Below the pieces are notes generated by a model. It worked only from the letters and a program-made list of their open reading frames with translations, was not told where the DNA came from and made no database searches. Shown piece after piece: positions 63,385-64,000 of a stretch of DNA of 64,000 nucleotides. Source of the stretch: JABAAI01 sp965261955 (GTDB lineage: Bacteria; Spirochaetota; Leptospiria; Leptospirales; Leptonemataceae); assembly GCA_965261955.1 (NCBI GenBank), contig CBDHEM010000069.1, forward strand, positions 868,001-932,000, in the 5' to 3' direction. The position numbers and the translations under genes were made by a program. Position 1 is the first letter of the stretch. Every line of letters starts with the position of its first letter.

Positions 63385-64000
63385 ATGAAAGAAAAAAAGC
63401 GAGCAGCATTTTATGACCTAGACGGTACGCTCATAGATGCAAATATTATCCATGCGTATGTCCATTATGCATTGGCTGTACCTAAGGTACGTGAGCGCTT
63501 ATTCCGTCTTACGCGTCTTGCGTTTCTTTCTCCAAGTTATGCCATTGCAGAACGCATGGGACGAACTCTTTTCAATCGTTGGTTTTATGCAAACTATAAA
63601 GATATTTCGTACGAACTACTCAAAATCACTGGTTGGCGTATAGCTAAAAAAGTCCTAGCCCCAAGGATTTTTGAAGTAGCTCAACAGCGTATAAAAAAAG
63701 GGAGGGAAATGGGCTTAACACAAGTTATTGTATCTGGTTCTTTGGATATAGTCATAGAACCATTAGCACAAAAACTGCTGATTGATCATAGTATAACAAA
63801 TCGCTTAGAGTACACCAATGGAATTGCCACAGGCAAGTTACTTGATCCAATACTAACCTTTGAAGCAAAGGCAACAGCTGTACAAACTTTTGCTGAAAAA
63901 CATAATATTGATTTGGAACGTTCTTATGCTTTTGGAGATTCTCTCTCTGACCTCAACATGCTTGAGGCTGTTGGCTTCCCTGCCACAGTAAACCCAGACA
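63385..64000 (+). CDS. HAD-superfamily hydrolase (SerB-like, HAD-IB), truncated by window end
   Basis: At least 205 residues are visible before the window ends. Motif I is FYDLDGTLID, motif II VSGSLDIVIEPL and motif IV YAFGDSLSDLNMLEAVG; the short helical cap after motif I is typical of the IB subfamily that includes phosphoserine phosphatase-like and CicA-like enzymes. The start ATG at 63385 follows TAGGT. The substrate cannot be assigned; lipid or phosphoserine phosphatase are possible. Confidence 0.82.
   Translation, partial: MKEKKRAAFYDLDGTLIDANIIHAYVHYALAVPKVRERLFRLTRLAFLSPSYAIAERMGRTLFNRWFYANYKDISYELLKITGWRIAKKVLAPRIFEVAQQRIKKGREMGLTQVIVSGSLDIVIEPLAQKLLIDHSITNRLEYTNGIATGKLLDPILTFEAKATAVQTFAEKHNIDLERSYAFGDSLSDLNMLEAVGFPATVNPD

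Noticed and set aside
1..64000. CRISPR arrays, prophage or complete insertion sequences
   Set aside because: No regularly spaced repeats, no phage structural genes and no intact transposase were seen; only remnants and short repeats are present.

Overview
The window is AT-rich DNA (G+C looks like the mid-30s percent, not computed), densely coded on both strands, with many 4-nt or longer gene overlaps. Gene content points to a Gram-negative, motile, respiring spirochaete of the Leptospira type. Supporting genes are BamA/Omp85, an MsbA-like exporter, LpxK, lipoproteins with a loose spirochaete-style lipobox, a FlgM-like anti-sigma factor, a stand-alone biotin carboxylase/BCCP protein, heme A synthesis, system-I cytochrome c maturation and a membrane pyrophosphatase. 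The lineage is inferred from gene families only; no rRNA or marker gene was compared. Many decayed genes and small transposon-like repeats suggest recent genome erosion.

Layout. 1-3.2 kb: end of ruvB, a TonB-like protein, a Nif3-family protein and uppP. 3.3-7.4 kb (minus): a pair of HtrA-like envelope proteins, one with a full catalytic triad and one without, then two small membrane proteins. 7.5-9.9 kb: tRNA-Thr, tRNA-Trp, a MoaD/ThiS-like protein, larB and larC. 9.9-15 kb (minus): a BFD-like ferredoxin, a 948-residue biotin carboxylase and an acyl-CoA synthetase; divergently, pyrF and a transporter. 17.2-18.4 kb: a graveyard of repeats and a DNA methyltransferase remnant. 18.4-24.2 kb: ctaA, ctaB, hflX, a J-domain protein and hemN. 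24.5-27.5 kb: a dead GyrI-like gene, an unknown membrane-anchored protein, and a YihY-family membrane protein carrying a large inserted propeller-like domain. 27.5-38.2 kb: cca, recN, bamA, msbA-like, lpxK and ispH. 38.3-41.6 kb (minus): flgM-like, rsmI, a lipoprotein, and a wrecked SpoIIE-type phosphatase whose HATPase part is still open. 41.7-43.5 kb: parAB and a perfect parS. 43.5-48.1 kb: ccmH, ccmF, ccmE and an exported protein. 48.1-64 kb: a second repeat graveyard, a transporter, a DNA glycosylase, a radical SAM protein, two unknowns, a pteridine reductase-like SDR with folK, a beta-barrel protein, hppA, alr, an M3 peptidase and the start of a HAD hydrolase.

How genes work together. 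uppP, bamA, msbA-like, lpxK, alr and the HtrA pair serve the cell envelope. ctaA, ctaB, hemN and ccmEFH supply hemes a and c to the respiratory chain. Neither tRNA encodes its 3' CCA, so the CCA-adding enzyme at 27.6 kb is needed. parAB and parS form a complete chromosome segregation module, which suggests the replication origin is not far away.

The points most worth a second look are the YihY/propeller chimera, the CxxxY variant of CcmE, the MoaD-larB-larC group, the family of ~105-bp inverted-repeat elements (one abuts flgM), and the three clear pseudogenes.
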